Assembly: GCA_019240215.1 (NCBI GenBank)
Contig: JAFAYQ010000027.1
Span: 1-64,000, forward strand
Length of the DNA stretch: 64,000 bases
Reading direction: 5' to 3'
From: Actinomycetota bacterium
Lineage (GTDB): Bacteria; Actinomycetota; Actinomycetes; Streptosporangiales; Streptosporangiaceae
Shown here: positions 12,621 through 22,186 of the stretch, piece by piece
How the letters are laid out: every line of letters starts with the position of its first letter
How positions within the stretch are numbered: the stretch's first letter is position 1
Position numbers and translations under genes: made by a program
Notes under the pieces: generated by a model
Database searches by the model: none
The model's input: the letters and a program-made list of their open reading frames with translations, nothing else
What the model was told of the DNA's origin: nothing

Positions 12621-12720
12621 CCCCCAAACCGAAATATATTTTTAAAATGTTCCAACGGGATCACCGCAATCGATCCAGCATGCGGAAAAACCAGATCCTC
12701 AGTTACTGAGGAGGTGAATT

Positions 12721-12852
12721 ATGAGCCAGCCGGTAAGCCGCATACTGACCGTTGATACGCCCACGCCTTCTCTCGCCTCGTCAGGGCCCCGAGGCGGGGA
12801 CCTGCAGACCCCTGGTGCCGCCCGGATCCTGGTTTTCTGGCTGCTCGCATAG
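12721..12852 (+). CDS. Small ORF (43 aa), unknown
   Basis: Strong RBS (GAGGAGGTGAATT-ATG); MSQPVSRILTVDTPTPSLASSGPRGGDLQTPGAARILVFWLLA*; below the size cutoff of the supplied ORF track. Confidence 0.35.
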   Translation: MSQPVSRILTVDTPTPSLASSGPRGGDLQTPGAARILVFWLLA

Positions 12853-12900
12853 CGCTGGTGCGGCCTGGAGCTGGCCTGAGGTTGGCCGGGGCGGGGACCG

Positions 12901-13824
12901 TCAGGCGGCCGTGGCGCTCAGGCTGACCCCGGTCAGCCGTTCCGCCTCGGCCCACAGCCGGGCGGCGGTGGCCGCATCGCGGGCCCGGCGGGGCGGCCGG
13001 GTGAGGACGGTCGGCCCGACCAGCCCGAACCGCTGGCTCGGCCCGTAGTAGCCCCCGTTACCGGCGTCCGGGCTGGTCGCCGCGTACAGCAGCGGCTCGC
13101 AGCCGGTCCCGACCTCCTGCGACAGCAGCCGGGTGCCGAGCTGCAGCGGCGACCAGCGGGCCTCCGCCCGGCCCAGGTTGGGGCCGCTGGTCTGCAGGTT
13201 GGTGCGGGTGAAGCCGGGGTGGGCGGCGGTGCTGAGCAGGTCCCAGCCCCGCTCGGCCGCCAGCGCCGCCAGGTGCTCGGTCAGCATCAGGTCGGCCAGC
13301 TTGGACTGGCAGTAGGCGGGCCAGGCCCGGTACCGGCGGCTGTACTGCAGGTCGCCGAAGTGGATCCGGCCCACGTTGGCCATGCCGCTGCTCATCGTGA
13401 CCACCCGGGGCGCGGGTGCTTTCAGCAGCAGCGGCAGCAGCCGCACGGTGAGCGCGAACGGCCCGAGGAAGTTGCTGCCGAACTGCAGCTCGAACCCGTC
13501 GGCGGTCGTCATCCGGGTCGGCACCGCCATCACCCCGGCGTTGTTGAGCAGCAGGTCCAGTGGGGTGCCGTCGGCGATCAGCCCGTCCGCGAACTCGGTC
13601 ACCGAGGCCAGGTCGGCCAGGTCGCACCGGCGCACCTCCACCTCGGCATCAGGCTGCTGGGCGAGGATGCCGTCCCGGGCCTGCTCGCCCTTGGCCGGCG
13701 TGCGGACCGCCATGATCACCTGGGCCCCGGCCGCGGCCAGCCGCCGGGCCGCCTCCTGGCCGGTGCCGCTGTTCGCCCCGGTGATGACCACCCGGCGGCC
13801 GGACTGATCGGGAACCGTGTACAT
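12901..13824 (-). CDS. SDR family oxidoreductase
   Basis: [50 protein letters not shown]. Confidence 0.92.
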   Translation of the reverse strand: MYTVPDQSGRRVVITGANSGTGQEAARRLAAAGAQVIMAVRTPAKGEQARDGILAQQPDAEVEVRRCDLADLASVTEFADGLIADGTPLDLLLNNAGVMAVPTRMTTADGFELQFGSNFLGPFALTVRLLPLLLKAPAPRVVTMSSGMANVGRIHFGDLQYSRRYRAWPAYCQSKLADLMLTEHLAALAAERGWDLLSTAAHPGFTRTNLQTSGPNLGRAEARWSPLQLGTRLLSQEVGTGCEPLLYAATSPDAGNGGYYGPSQRFGLVGPTVLTRPPRRARDAATAARLWAEAERLTGVSLSATAA

Positions 13825-13837
13825 GGCGTCTCCTATA

Positions 13838-13905
13838 AGACCGTCGGTCTGTTACGATTCCGAAATTAGCAGACCGCCGGTCTCTATACAAGGGACCGGC
13901 GGTCT
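13838..13905. promoter_or_regulatory. Three-site TetR-type operator cluster
   Basis: AGACCGTCGGTCT (13838-13850), AGACCGCCGGTCT (13871-13883), GGACCGGCGGTCT (13893-13905) in the SDR/TetR divergent intergenic region. Confidence 0.8.
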
Positions 13906-13920
13906 GTAATATTGCTGAGC

Positions 13921-14607
13921 ATGACGGTGTTCCAGCGGGCCCGCAGCGCCGAGCAGCGTGAGGTGCGGCGCCACGCCATCCTCGACACGGCCGCCGCGAT
14001 GCTGTCGGAGATGCCGGCCGCCGACATCACCCTGAACGAGCTGAGCCGCCGGGTCGGCCTGGCCAAGTCCAACGTGCTCCGGTACTTCGAGTCGCGCGAG
14101 GCGGTGCTGCTGGAACTGCTGGCCGCCCAGTGGCAGGAGTGGCTGACCGCGCTGGCCGCCGACCTCGGCGAAGGAGTGACGGCCGGGGCCCCGGTCGCCA
14201 ACCGCGGCGACGCAGTGGCGGCGGTGCTGGCCATCTCGCTGGCCGCCCGCCCGGTCCTCTGCGACCTGATCAGCGCCCAGGCCGCCGTGCTCGAGCGCAA
14301 CGTCTCGCCGCAGATCGCCGCCACCTACAAGCGGTCCACCCTGGCCGGCTTCGGCGACCTCGGGACCCTGCTCGGCCGCCACCTGCCCGAGCTCGGCGAC
14401 CAGGACACCTGGCGGCTGGCCGGCGCCACCGTCATCACCGCCGGCGCCCTGTGGCAGCAGTGCCAGCCGTCGGCCGCGATGCTGGCCGCCTACGAGGCCG
14501 ACCCCGACCTGGCCGCCCTCCGGCTGGACTTCACTCCCACCCTCCGCGAGTTCACCGAAGTCCTGATCTCCGGCCTCCTCGCCCGCGCCGGAATCCCCTC
14601 GCGCTGA
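13921..14607 (+). CDS. TetR family transcriptional regulator
   Basis: RRHAILDTAAAMLSEMPAADITLNELSRRVGLAKSNVLRYFESREAVLLELL HTH. Confidence 0.93.
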   Translation: MTVFQRARSAEQREVRRHAILDTAAAMLSEMPAADITLNELSRRVGLAKSNVLRYFESREAVLLELLAAQWQEWLTALAADLGEGVTAGAPVANRGDAVAAVLAISLAARPVLCDLISAQAAVLERNVSPQIAATYKRSTLAGFGDLGTLLGRHLPELGDQDTWRLAGATVITAGALWQQCQPSAAMLAAYEADPDLAALRLDFTPTLREFTEVLISGLLARAGIPSR

Positions 14608-14611
14608 GACC

Positions 14612-14791
14612 TCAGGGACTGCCGCCCATCCGCTCCATCAGCGAACCGCGGCTCAGCCCGAACTGGGCGCAGAACCGGTCCAGGTCCTGGACGGTGACCG
14701 GATCGTGGAGGGTCCGGGCGGCGGCCTCGGCCGCCTCCGGCATGCCCGCCCGGCGCAAGCTCTTGACGAATTGCTGCTTCGAAAGGTCCAT
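14612..14791 (-). CDS. Small conserved-looking hypothetical protein (59 aa)
   Basis: MDLSKQQFVKSLRRAGMPEAAEAAARTLHDPVTVQDLDRFCAQFGLSRGSLMERMGGSP with GAGGT upstream. Confidence 0.6.
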   Translation of the reverse strand: MDLSKQQFVKSLRRAGMPEAAEAAARTLHDPVTVQDLDRFCAQFGLSRGSLMERMGGSP

Positions 14792-14877
14792 CGGGACCTC
14801 CTCGCTACGGAAGGTGGCCCCGGACGCCCATTGGCCAGGGCCCGCCGCTACCGGTGACAACCAGGGTCCGGACCCCT

Positions 14878-15942
14878 TTAGTTCCGATTCTGATCGTTGA
14901 ATTCGGCGACCAGCTCGAGGAACCGGCCGAGCGTGGCCAGCCGCTCGGGCAGCTCGCCGCGCAGCTTGACCGACAGGGTTTTCACGCCGGCCTCGCGGTA
15001 CCAGCGCAGCCGGTCGCGGATCATCGCCGGCGGGCCGAGCAGGTTGGTCCTGGCCCCCAGCGCCCGCGGCACCCGGCGGGCGGCCTCGTCCCGGCGGCCT
15101 TCCCGCCACAGCTGCTGCACGGCCGCCACCTCCTCGCCGAACCCCTGGCGGGCGAACGCCTGGTTGTAGAAGTTGGTTGTCGCCGAGCCCATCGCGCCGA
15201 TCGTGAACGCGTAACCGGCCGCGTGCCGGGCCTCGGCCTCGGCCACGTCGTCGGTGAACTCCACCGCCACCGGCACCTGCAGGTCCAGGTCGGCCAGGGT
15301 GCGGCCGGCCGCGGCGGCGCCGGCCCGCAGCGGGTCCAGGAACACCTCGGCCGATTCGGGGATGAAGGCGTTGCCGAGCCAGCCGTCGGCCAGCTCACCG
15401 CACAGCCGCAGGTTGGCCGGGCCGATGGCGGCCACGTAGATCGGCACCGGGGCCGGGGGAGCGGCCGCCCGCAGCGCCCGGCCGTCGCCGCCGGGCAGCG
15501 GCAGCTGATACACCTCGCCTTGGTAGTCGAGCCGGTCGCCGCGGCTGATGATCCGGATGATCTCGATCGTCTCGCGGGTGGTCTGGATCGGCCGCCGGAA
15601 CCGGACGCCGTGCCAGCCCTCCATCACCTGCGGGCCGCTGACGCCGATCCCGAGCCGGAACCGGCCGTCCGACAGCTGCTGCAGCGACAGCGCCGACATC
15701 GCCAGCAGCGCGGGGGAGCGGGAACCGACCTGCACGATCGAGGTACCGAGCGCGATCCGCTCGGTGCGGGCGGCCAGGTAACCGACCTGGGTCAGCGCGT
15801 CGTGGCCCCAGAACTCCGGCACCCAGGCCGCGTCCGCTCCCAGCCGTTCGGCCTCCCGCACGAACTCGGCCGCGTCGGCCGACCCCGCCCCGCCCTCGAC
15901 CGCGACCCGCAGCCGGGCTGCTTCCCCGGGCTGCTCAGGCAC
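14878..15942 (-). CDS. LLM class (F420-dependent-like) oxidoreductase
   Basis: RLGADAAWVPEFWGHDALTQVGYLAARTERIALGTSIVQVGSRSPALLAMSALSLQQLSDGRFRLGIGVSGP. Confidence 0.9.
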   Translation of the reverse strand: MPEQPGEAARLRVAVEGGAGSADAAEFVREAERLGADAAWVPEFWGHDALTQVGYLAARTERIALGTSIVQVGSRSPALLAMSALSLQQLSDGRFRLGIGVSGPQVMEGWHGVRFRRPIQTTRETIEIIRIISRGDRLDYQGEVYQLPLPGGDGRALRAAAPPAPVPIYVAAIGPANLRLCGELADGWLGNAFIPESAEVFLDPLRAGAAAAGRTLADLDLQVPVAVEFTDDVAEAEARHAAGYAFTIGAMGSATTNFYNQAFARQGFGEEVAAVQQLWREGRRDEAARRVPRALGARTNLLGPPAMIRDRLRWYREAGVKTLSVKLRGELPERLATLGRFLELVAEFNDQNRN

Positions 15943-16444
15943 CGGCCGGGGCCCGCTCGGCCAGCTCCTTGATCCCGGCCAGGCACCGGTTCATGTTGGC
16001 CTCGTGCTCGGCCAGCCGCCGGGCCACGATCCGTTCCTCCTTGTCCGGCCTCGCCTCGATGGCGGGGGTCAGGCCGGACCGGCCGGGCCCGAGCACCGCC
16101 CACTGCCGCAGCAATGTCCCGGCCCCGTCCGGTTCCAGCTCGAACCCCCAGCGGGCGGCCGGGTCGTCGGGGTCCTCCACCACCCAGCTGAACGCCCGTG
16201 GCTCCTCGCAGACGACGACCGTGCAGGTGGTCTGCCAGGTGCCGGCCGCCGGGTGCTGGCTGTGCCCGGTGAACCGGGCCCCGGCGCACGGCCCGGTCGT
16301 CCCCTCGGCCCACTCCGCCATGGTCAGCTCGGTGGAGAACCGCGACGGCACGGTGATGTCGCAGACCAGCGGCCACACCGTGCTGGGCGGAGCCGCGACG
16401 TGGATCTCCGCCCGCGCGGTCGGGTTGTCGGCGTACTTGACCAT
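15935..16444 (-). CDS. SRPBCC (START-like) family protein
   Basis: AEIHVAAPPSTVWPLVCDITVPSRFSTELTMAEW...PRAFSWVVEDPDDPAARWGFELEPDGAGTLLRQW. Confidence 0.82.
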   Translation of the reverse strand: MVKYADNPTARAEIHVAAPPSTVWPLVCDITVPSRFSTELTMAEWAEGTTGPCAGARFTGHSQHPAAGTWQTTCTVVVCEEPRAFSWVVEDPDDPAARWGFELEPDGAGTLLRQWAVLGPGRSGLTPAIEARPDKEERIVARRLAEHEANMNRCLAGIKELAERAPAGA

Positions 16445-16477
16445 GCTCCCGATTGTGGCCCGCCCAGCCCCCAGCGG

Positions 16478-18325
16478 CTACTTCGACGGGTGGACCACCA
16501 GCGCGCTGCCGCCGCCCAGCCGGACCGGCTCGGCGATCGGCTCGACCTTGCCGCCGCCCAGCACCTGCAGCGCCGTCGCGTCACCCGGGTAGTAGTCCAG
16601 CGGCAGGATCGAGCCGCCCGTCTCGGTGAACTTCTCGCCGTACTGGCTGGTCAGCTGCTTGGCCACCGCACTGTTGTAGAAAAGGGGCTCAGCACTGGAG
16701 GTCGCCGAGTTGGTGTTGCTGACCCGCGGCGCGGCCAGCGCGTCCGGCAGCGACATACCGAAGTCGACGTGGTTGATCAGCGTCTGCAGGATCGTGGTGA
16801 TGATCGTCGAACCGCCCGCCGCGCCGATGCTGAACACCGGCCGGCCGTGCTGCAGCGCGATGACCGGGCCCATGCTCGAGCGCGGCTGCTTGCCGCTGGC
16901 GGGCAGGTTCGGGTCGGTGGCCCCGGTCGCCGGCGGCGCGAAGTCGAAGTCGGTCATCTCGTCGTTGAGCAGGAAGCCGTAACCGGGCACGGTCTGGCCG
17001 CTGCCGCCGAAGAAGTTGATCGTGTTGGTGTAGGCGACGATGTCGCCCCACTTGTCGGCGGTCACGATGTTGTTGGTGTGCAGGCCCTCGTTGGTGGTCT
17101 GGGCCGCCGCCGACGAGCTCGGGCAGGACTTGTACGGTCCGTACGGGTTACCCGCGGCCACCGGCGCGGTCGCCGCGGTGCTGCCGATCAGGCACTGGCG
17201 GGTCGCCGCGTACTTCGGGTTCAGCAGTTCCTGGGTGGGCACGCTGACCTGCCGGGGATCGCCGACGTAGGCGTTGCGGTCGGCGTAGGACAGCTTGGAC
17301 GCCTCGATGTAGTGGAACAGCGCCTCGGCCCGCGACTCGGTCGACAGGTTGTAGTGGGACAGGATGTTCAGCGCCTCGCCGACGGTGGTGCCGCTGCTGG
17401 ACGGCGGCGCCATGCTGTAGATGTCCAGGCCGCGGTAGTTCACGTGGGTCGGCGCCTGGATGTGGGCCCGGTAGTTGCGCAGGTCACTGGTGGTCATGAT
17501 GCCCGGCAGCTGGACCACGGTCTGGCCGGGGGTGGTGACCGGATGGTCGTCGGCCTGCACGATGGCCTGCCCGAGCGGCCCGTCGTACAGGTAGGACGGG
17601 CCGTACCTGGCCAGCAGACCGTAGGTCCGGGCCAGGTCCGGGTTCTTGAGCAGGGTGCCGACCGGCAGCGGCTGGCCCGCGCTGGTCAGCAGCCAGTGGC
17701 TGGCCGGGTAGGCCTGCAGCTCGGGCAGCTCGGACTGGGTGAGCTGCTGGAAGTCGGCGTCGGTGCGGAACCCGTTCCTGGCCAGGCTGATCGCGGGCTG
17801 CAGGTCGTCGGCCAGGCCCAGCCGGCCGTACTTCTGCAGCGCGGTGGCCCAGGTCGCCACCATCGACGGCACCCCGGTCGACAGCGGCTGGTCCGAGGCG
17901 TAGTCGTAGTTGTAGGGCTGGCCAGTCTTCGGGTCGATGAACATCGTCTTGGTGCAGGCGGCCGGGCAGTTCTCGCGCCCGTCGATCGTGACCACCTCGT
18001 GCTGCCGGGCCAGGTAGATGACCATGAACCCGCCGCCGCCGGGCCCGGCCACGAACGGGATCGTCACCCCCAGCGCGCTGGCGGTCGCGACCGCCGCGTC
18101 GACCGCGTTGCCGCCGCGCTTGAGCACGTCGATCCCGGCCTGGCTGGCGCCGAGGTCCATCGACGCCACCCCGCCGCCGGTCCCGACCGCCACCGGCTGC
18201 TTGGTGGGGGCCGACGCCCCTTCCCCGGCCGCGCTCAACTGCGCGGGCACGGCTACCAGCAGAGCAGCCAGAGCGGACAACGACGTGGTGACAGCCCAGC
18301 GGCGACGGCGCAGACGCATGTACAC
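16478..18325 (-). CDS. ggt: Gamma-glutamyltransferase family protein
   Basis: Signal peptide; GGVASMDLGASQAGIDVLKRGGNAVDAAVATASALGV; NEGLHTNNIVTADKWGDIVAYTNTINFFGG; PRSSMGPVIALQHGRPVFSIGAAGGSTIITT. Confidence 0.9.
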   Translation of the reverse strand: MYMRLRRRRWAVTTSLSALAALLVAVPAQLSAAGEGASAPTKQPVAVGTGGGVASMDLGASQAGIDVLKRGGNAVDAAVATASALGVTIPFVAGPGGGGFMVIYLARQHEVVTIDGRENCPAACTKTMFIDPKTGQPYNYDYASDQPLSTGVPSMVATWATALQKYGRLGLADDLQPAISLARNGFRTDADFQQLTQSELPELQAYPASHWLLTSAGQPLPVGTLLKNPDLARTYGLLARYGPSYLYDGPLGQAIVQADDHPVTTPGQTVVQLPGIMTTSDLRNYRAHIQAPTHVNYRGLDIYSMAPPSSSGTTVGEALNILSHYNLSTESRAEALFHYIEASKLSYADRNAYVGDPRQVSVPTQELLNPKYAATRQCLIGSTAATAPVAAGNPYGPYKSCPSSSAAAQTTNEGLHTNNIVTADKWGDIVAYTNTINFFGGSGQTVPGYGFLLNDEMTDFDFAPPATGATDPNLPASGKQPRSSMGPVIALQHGRPVFSIGAAGGSTIITTILQTLINHVDFGMSLPDALAAPRVSNTNSATSSAEPLFYNSAVAKQLTSQYGEKFTETGGSILPLDYYPGDATALQVLGGGKVEPIAEPVRLGGGSALVVHPSK

Positions 18326-18392
18326 AACCTTTTATGTGCGAATATGTCGCGTCCATACTGGCCGTCGCCGACCGCGTTATCAAGAGCGAAGA

Positions 18393-19370
18393 TCAGCCCG
18401 CAGATTCTTGCAGGGCCGCGATCAGTTCCGGCGCCGCCTGGAAGAACCGGTCCTGCTCGGGCTCGGTGCCGCCGATCTGGACCAGGGCCAGGTCGGTGAA
18501 GCCCGCCTGCCAGAACGCCGACGCCGCCTCGGTCACCGCCTCGACCGATTGGCCGCACGGGATCGACTGGGCCACGTCCTCGGGCCGCACGAACTGGCTG
18601 GCGGCGTCGAACCCGGTCGTGCCCGGCAGTTCGGCGTTGACCTTCCAGCCGCCGCCGAACCAGCGGAACAGCTCGTGCGCCCGCTTGACGCACTCGTCTT
18701 TGTCCGGGCCCCAGCAGATCGGCAGCTGCCCGACCTTGCGGCCGGGCGCCTTACCGGACGCCCCGTCCCACCACCGCCCGAGCGAGGCTTCCGGCTCGAC
18801 CGCGATCATCACGTCGGCCAGCGGCGCGAACAGCTCGCAGGACTGCCGCCCGGACACCGCCACCCCGATCGGGACCGGCTGGGCGGGCAGGTCCCAGAGC
18901 TTGGCCGAGTCGACCGTGAAGTAGTCGCCCTCGATGCTGACGTAGCCGCCGCCGAACAGCTCGCGGATGATCGTCACCGCCTCGGCCAGCATCTCCTGCC
19001 GCTGGTTGGCAGGCGGCCAGCCAGCTCCGACGACGTGCTCGTTGAGCGACTCTCCGGCGCCCAGGCCGAGGGTGAAGCGGCCGCCGCTCAGCAGCCCCAG
19101 GGTCGCGGCCTGCTGAGCTACCACGGTTGGGTGGTACCGCATGGTCGGGCAGGTCACGTAGGTCATCAACTCGGCCCGCTCGGTCGCCTGGGCGACCGCG
19201 CCCAGGGTGACCCAGGCGTTCGGGGCGTGGCCCATCTCGTCCAGCCAGGGGAAGTAGTGGTCGCTGGAGACCAGCAGCTCGAAGCCGCTCTGCTCCGCCC
19301 GCTTCGCCCACCGCACCAGGTCGGCCGGTCCCGCCTGTTCGGTCATCAGTGTGTAGCCCACGGTGGCCAT
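18393..19370 (-). CDS. F420-dependent LLM oxidoreductase (TIGR03557-like)
   Basis: ATVGYTLMTEQAGPADLVRWAKRAEQSGFELLVSSDHYFPWLDEMGHAPNAWVTLGAVAQATERAELMTYVTCPT. Confidence 0.88.
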   Translation of the reverse strand: MATVGYTLMTEQAGPADLVRWAKRAEQSGFELLVSSDHYFPWLDEMGHAPNAWVTLGAVAQATERAELMTYVTCPTMRYHPTVVAQQAATLGLLSGGRFTLGLGAGESLNEHVVGAGWPPANQRQEMLAEAVTIIRELFGGGYVSIEGDYFTVDSAKLWDLPAQPVPIGVAVSGRQSCELFAPLADVMIAVEPEASLGRWWDGASGKAPGRKVGQLPICWGPDKDECVKRAHELFRWFGGGWKVNAELPGTTGFDAASQFVRPEDVAQSIPCGQSVEAVTEAASAFWQAGFTDLALVQIGGTEPEQDRFFQAAPELIAALQESAG

Positions 19371-19452
19371 GACGTCCGTCCCCTCGTTGCGAGTCGTGTG
19401 GCCCCGTCTAACTGACCAGCCACCCGCCCGCTAAACAACCCGGGCAGCACAA

Positions 19453-19478
19453 CGCCCGCCCCTGATCAGGGGCGGGCG
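19453..19478. terminator. 26-bp perfect palindrome downstream of csbD-like gene
   Basis: CGCCCGCCCCTGATCAGGGGCGGGCG. Confidence 0.6.
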
Positions 19479-19490
19479 CTTAGCTCGGTC

Positions 19491-19664
19491 TTACTTCTTG
19501 AAGGCGTCCTTGACCTTGTCGCCGGCCTGCTTGAGATTCCCCTTGGCCTGGTCGGTTTCGCCTTCGGCCTTCAGCTGGTCGTCGTCGGTGGCGTCGCCCA
19601 CGCCTTCCTTTACCTTGCCCTTGAGCTCGGTGGCCTTGTGAGCTGCCTTGTCCTCGGTTGCCAT
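19491..19664 (-). CDS. CsbD family stress protein
   Basis: MATEDKAAHKATELKGKVKEGVGDATDDDQLKAEGETDQAKGNLKQAGDKVKDAFKK. Confidence 0.92.
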   Translation of the reverse strand: MATEDKAAHKATELKGKVKEGVGDATDDDQLKAEGETDQAKGNLKQAGDKVKDAFKK

Positions 19665-19733
19665 CGTCAGCACGCTCCTTCCCGTTTCACTATGGACCCT
19701 TCCCCCTGAGCGGCCCTCAAACGGTGAACCGGG

Positions 19734-21032
19734 TCACGCCGGCCGCAAAAATGCTTTCATGGCCGCGATCATCATGGAAATGTCGGCGGTGCCGGACAGT
19801 TCGCGGGCCGAGTGCATGCCCAGCGAGGCGTTGCCGACGTCCACCGTCGGCACCGCCAGCCCGGCCGCCACGATCGGGCCGATGGTGGAACCGCTGCGCA
19901 CGCCGCTGCGGTTGACGAAGTACTGCACCGGCACCCCGGCCTGCTCGGTGGCGGCCAGGAAGGCGGCCTGGGTCATCGCGTTGGTGCCGTAGTTGACGTT
20001 CGCGCTCACCTTGATCACCGGCCCGCCGCCGAGCTCGATCCAGTGCCCGGGCTCGTGCCGGTCGGAATAGTTCGGGTGGGTCGCGTGGGTCATGTCGGCC
20101 GACACGTGCAGCGAGTTCGCCACCGCCCGCAGGAAGTCGTCCCGGGTGCCGCCGCGGGCCAGCACCGACCGTTCCAGCTGGCGGCCCAGCCAGGCCCCGT
20201 CTGCCCCGGTCGGGGACCGGCTGCCGATCTCCTCGTGGTCGAACAGCACGATCGCGCTCACGTGCCCGGCGTCCGGGGCCGCGGCCACCTCGGCCAGCGC
20301 CGAGACGCTGGCGAACGAGCAGTTCAGGTTGTCCTGGCGGCCCGAGCTGACGAACTCCTCGTCCACCCCCGCCAGGTTGGCGCCGGCCACGTCGTAGACC
20401 ACGACCTCCCAGCTCAGCACGGCCGCTGGGTCGACCTCGAGCTCGCCCGCGAGGAACCGCGCGAACCCGCCCGGGTCGGGTGCCCCCAGCGACCAGATCG
20501 GCACCAGGTGGCGCTGGGCGTCCAGCTTGAGCCCCTCGCGCACGGTCGGGTCCAGGTGGATGGCGAGCTGGGGGACCCGCAGGATCGGGCGGTCGACCCG
20601 CACCAGCCGGACCTGCGGCCCGTCGGCGGTGGCGACCACCACCCGGCCCGCCAGCCCCAGGTCCCGGTCCAGCCATGAGTTCAGCAGCGGCCCGCCGTAG
20701 ACCTCGACCCCCAGCTGCCGGAAGCCCGCGCTGCCGGTGTCCGGCTGCGGCTTGACCTTGAGCGTGGGGCTGTCGGTGTGCGCGCCCAGCAGCCGGAAGC
20801 TGGCGTCGGGGGCGGCTCCGTCCGGCACCACCCAGGCGAACAGCGACCCGCCGTCGGTCAGCACGTAGCGGCCGGGCCCGGACGGCCAGGCCTCGGCCGG
20901 GCCGACCTCGGTGAAGCCGGCCGCGGTCAGCCGCTCGCGGGCCTGGGCGGCCGCGTGGTACGGCGACGGCGCGGAGTTGAGGAACTCGATCAGGTCAAGG
21001 GCGGTGTCGCGGGCGCTGTTCACCCGCTCCAT
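19734..21032 (-). CDS. M18 family aminopeptidase
   Basis: FLNSAPSPYHAAAQARERL; RLLGAHTDSPTLKVKP; DHEEIGSRSPTGADG; inferred start at 21032. Confidence 0.92.
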   Translation of the reverse strand: MERVNSARDTALDLIEFLNSAPSPYHAAAQARERLTAAGFTEVGPAEAWPSGPGRYVLTDGGSLFAWVVPDGAAPDASFRLLGAHTDSPTLKVKPQPDTGSAGFRQLGVEVYGGPLLNSWLDRDLGLAGRVVVATADGPQVRLVRVDRPILRVPQLAIHLDPTVREGLKLDAQRHLVPIWSLGAPDPGGFARFLAGELEVDPAAVLSWEVVVYDVAGANLAGVDEEFVSSGRQDNLNCSFASVSALAEVAAAPDAGHVSAIVLFDHEEIGSRSPTGADGAWLGRQLERSVLARGGTRDDFLRAVANSLHVSADMTHATHPNYSDRHEPGHWIELGGGPVIKVSANVNYGTNAMTQAAFLAATEQAGVPVQYFVNRSGVRSGSTIGPIVAAGLAVPTVDVGNASLGMHSARELSGTADISMMIAAMKAFLRPA

Positions 21033-21054
21033 CCTGCCCGATAACCTGCTGCGC

Positions 21055-21576
21055 ATGGCAAAGAAGCGCGCGCTCACCCCGCTCGGGGCCGTCATCGGAG
21101 GCTTCCTGGCCGGGGCCGCGGGCACCGTGGCCCTGGACGTCTACGGCTACCTGAAGTACAAGCGCGGCGGGGGCACCGAGGCCCCCCTGGCCTGGGAGTT
21201 CCCCAAGGTCGAGACCTGGGACCAGGCGCCCGCGCCCGGCCAGGTGGCCAAGCGGGTGGTCGAGGGCTTCACCCAGCACGAGCTGCCCGACCGCTACGCC
21301 AACTTGTTCAGCAACGTCATGCACTGGGGCTACGGCTCGGTCAACGGCGCCGCCTACGGCATCGTGGCCGGCTCGCTGCGGCGGCCGACCCCGGAGACCG
21401 GGCTGCCGTTCGGGGTCGTGGTCTGGCTGACCGGCTACGTCGTCCTCCCGCTGGGCGGCCTGTACCAGCCGATCTGGAAGTACGACATCAAGACGCTGGC
21501 CGAGGACCTCGGCGGCCACCTGTGCTTCGGCCTCACCACCGGCACGGTGTTCTGGCTCTACACCAAGCTGGCCTGA
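21055..21576 (+). CDS. Hypothetical membrane-associated protein (DUF1440-like)
   Basis: MAKKRALTPLGAVIGGFLAGAAGTVALDVYGYLKYKRGGG...YQPIWKYDIKTLAEDLGGHLCFGLTTGTVFW. Confidence 0.7.
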   Translation: MAKKRALTPLGAVIGGFLAGAAGTVALDVYGYLKYKRGGGTEAPLAWEFPKVETWDQAPAPGQVAKRVVEGFTQHELPDRYANLFSNVMHWGYGSVNGAAYGIVAGSLRRPTPETGLPFGVVVWLTGYVVLPLGGLYQPIWKYDIKTLAEDLGGHLCFGLTTGTVFWLYTKLA

Positions 21577-21621
21577 CCGCAGGACCGGGCCTCGTGCGGC
21601 CTCGTTCTGCACCTGGTTGCC

Positions 21622-22173
21622 TCAGCCGCCCGAGGTGTGGTTACCCCAGCGCACGAAGATGGTCAGCGCGATGATCACCGCGGTGATGCCGCCGCCGAAT
21701 TCCAGCAGGTGCAGCGCGTCCGGCTCGGCCACCGCTTCCTCGGCGAAGGTGACCGCGAGCACCAGCACGATCATCGAGATGACCCGGCTCTTGAGGTCGT
21801 TAAGGTCGCGCATGGCCAGCCAGCCGGGCAGCACGTCCCGGCCGCCGACCCGGATGTTCCCGATGAACAGCTCGTAGAAGCCGATCGCCGAGATCAGCGC
21901 GGTCGCGCCGATCAGGAACAGGTCGAACTCCAGCAGGACCGAGCCGATGTGGTGCCCGACCGGGAAGGGGTGCCCGCTGACCTCCCGCACCGTGTCGAAC
22001 AGGACCGCCACCGCGTAGACGAACGAGCCCAGCGCTGAGACCAGCAGGAACGCTACCGGCAGGATCGCCAGCCACAGCGATACAGCCAGCGTCCGCTCCA
22101 CCCCCTCGGTCAGCCGCCGGCGCGGCCGCCGGCTGGTCCGCTCCGCGGCTTCCGTTTTCTCCTCATCGGGCAC
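21622..22173 (-). CDS. YqhA/UPF0114 family membrane protein
   Basis: FYELFIGNIRVGGRDVLPGWLAMRDLNDLKSRVISMIVLVLAVTF. Confidence 0.85.
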   Translation of the reverse strand: MPDEEKTEAAERTSRRPRRRLTEGVERTLAVSLWLAILPVAFLLVSALGSFVYAVAVLFDTVREVSGHPFPVGHHIGSVLLEFDLFLIGATALISAIGFYELFIGNIRVGGRDVLPGWLAMRDLNDLKSRVISMIVLVLAVTFAEEAVAEPDALHLLEFGGGITAVIIALTIFVRWGNHTSGG

Positions 22174-22186
22174 GGCGTCAATGATT

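Noticed and set aside
17030-17110. GGT nucleophile region HTNN instead of the usual TTH as a sign of inactivation
   Set aside because: The Thr is retained, and I recall similar TNN-type sequences in actinobacterial homologues, so this alone is not remarkable.
16004-18499. 831-aa plus ORF antisense to the gamma-glutamyltransferase
   Set aside because: Shadow ORF; the reverse-strand gamma-glutamyltransferase has clear family motifs.
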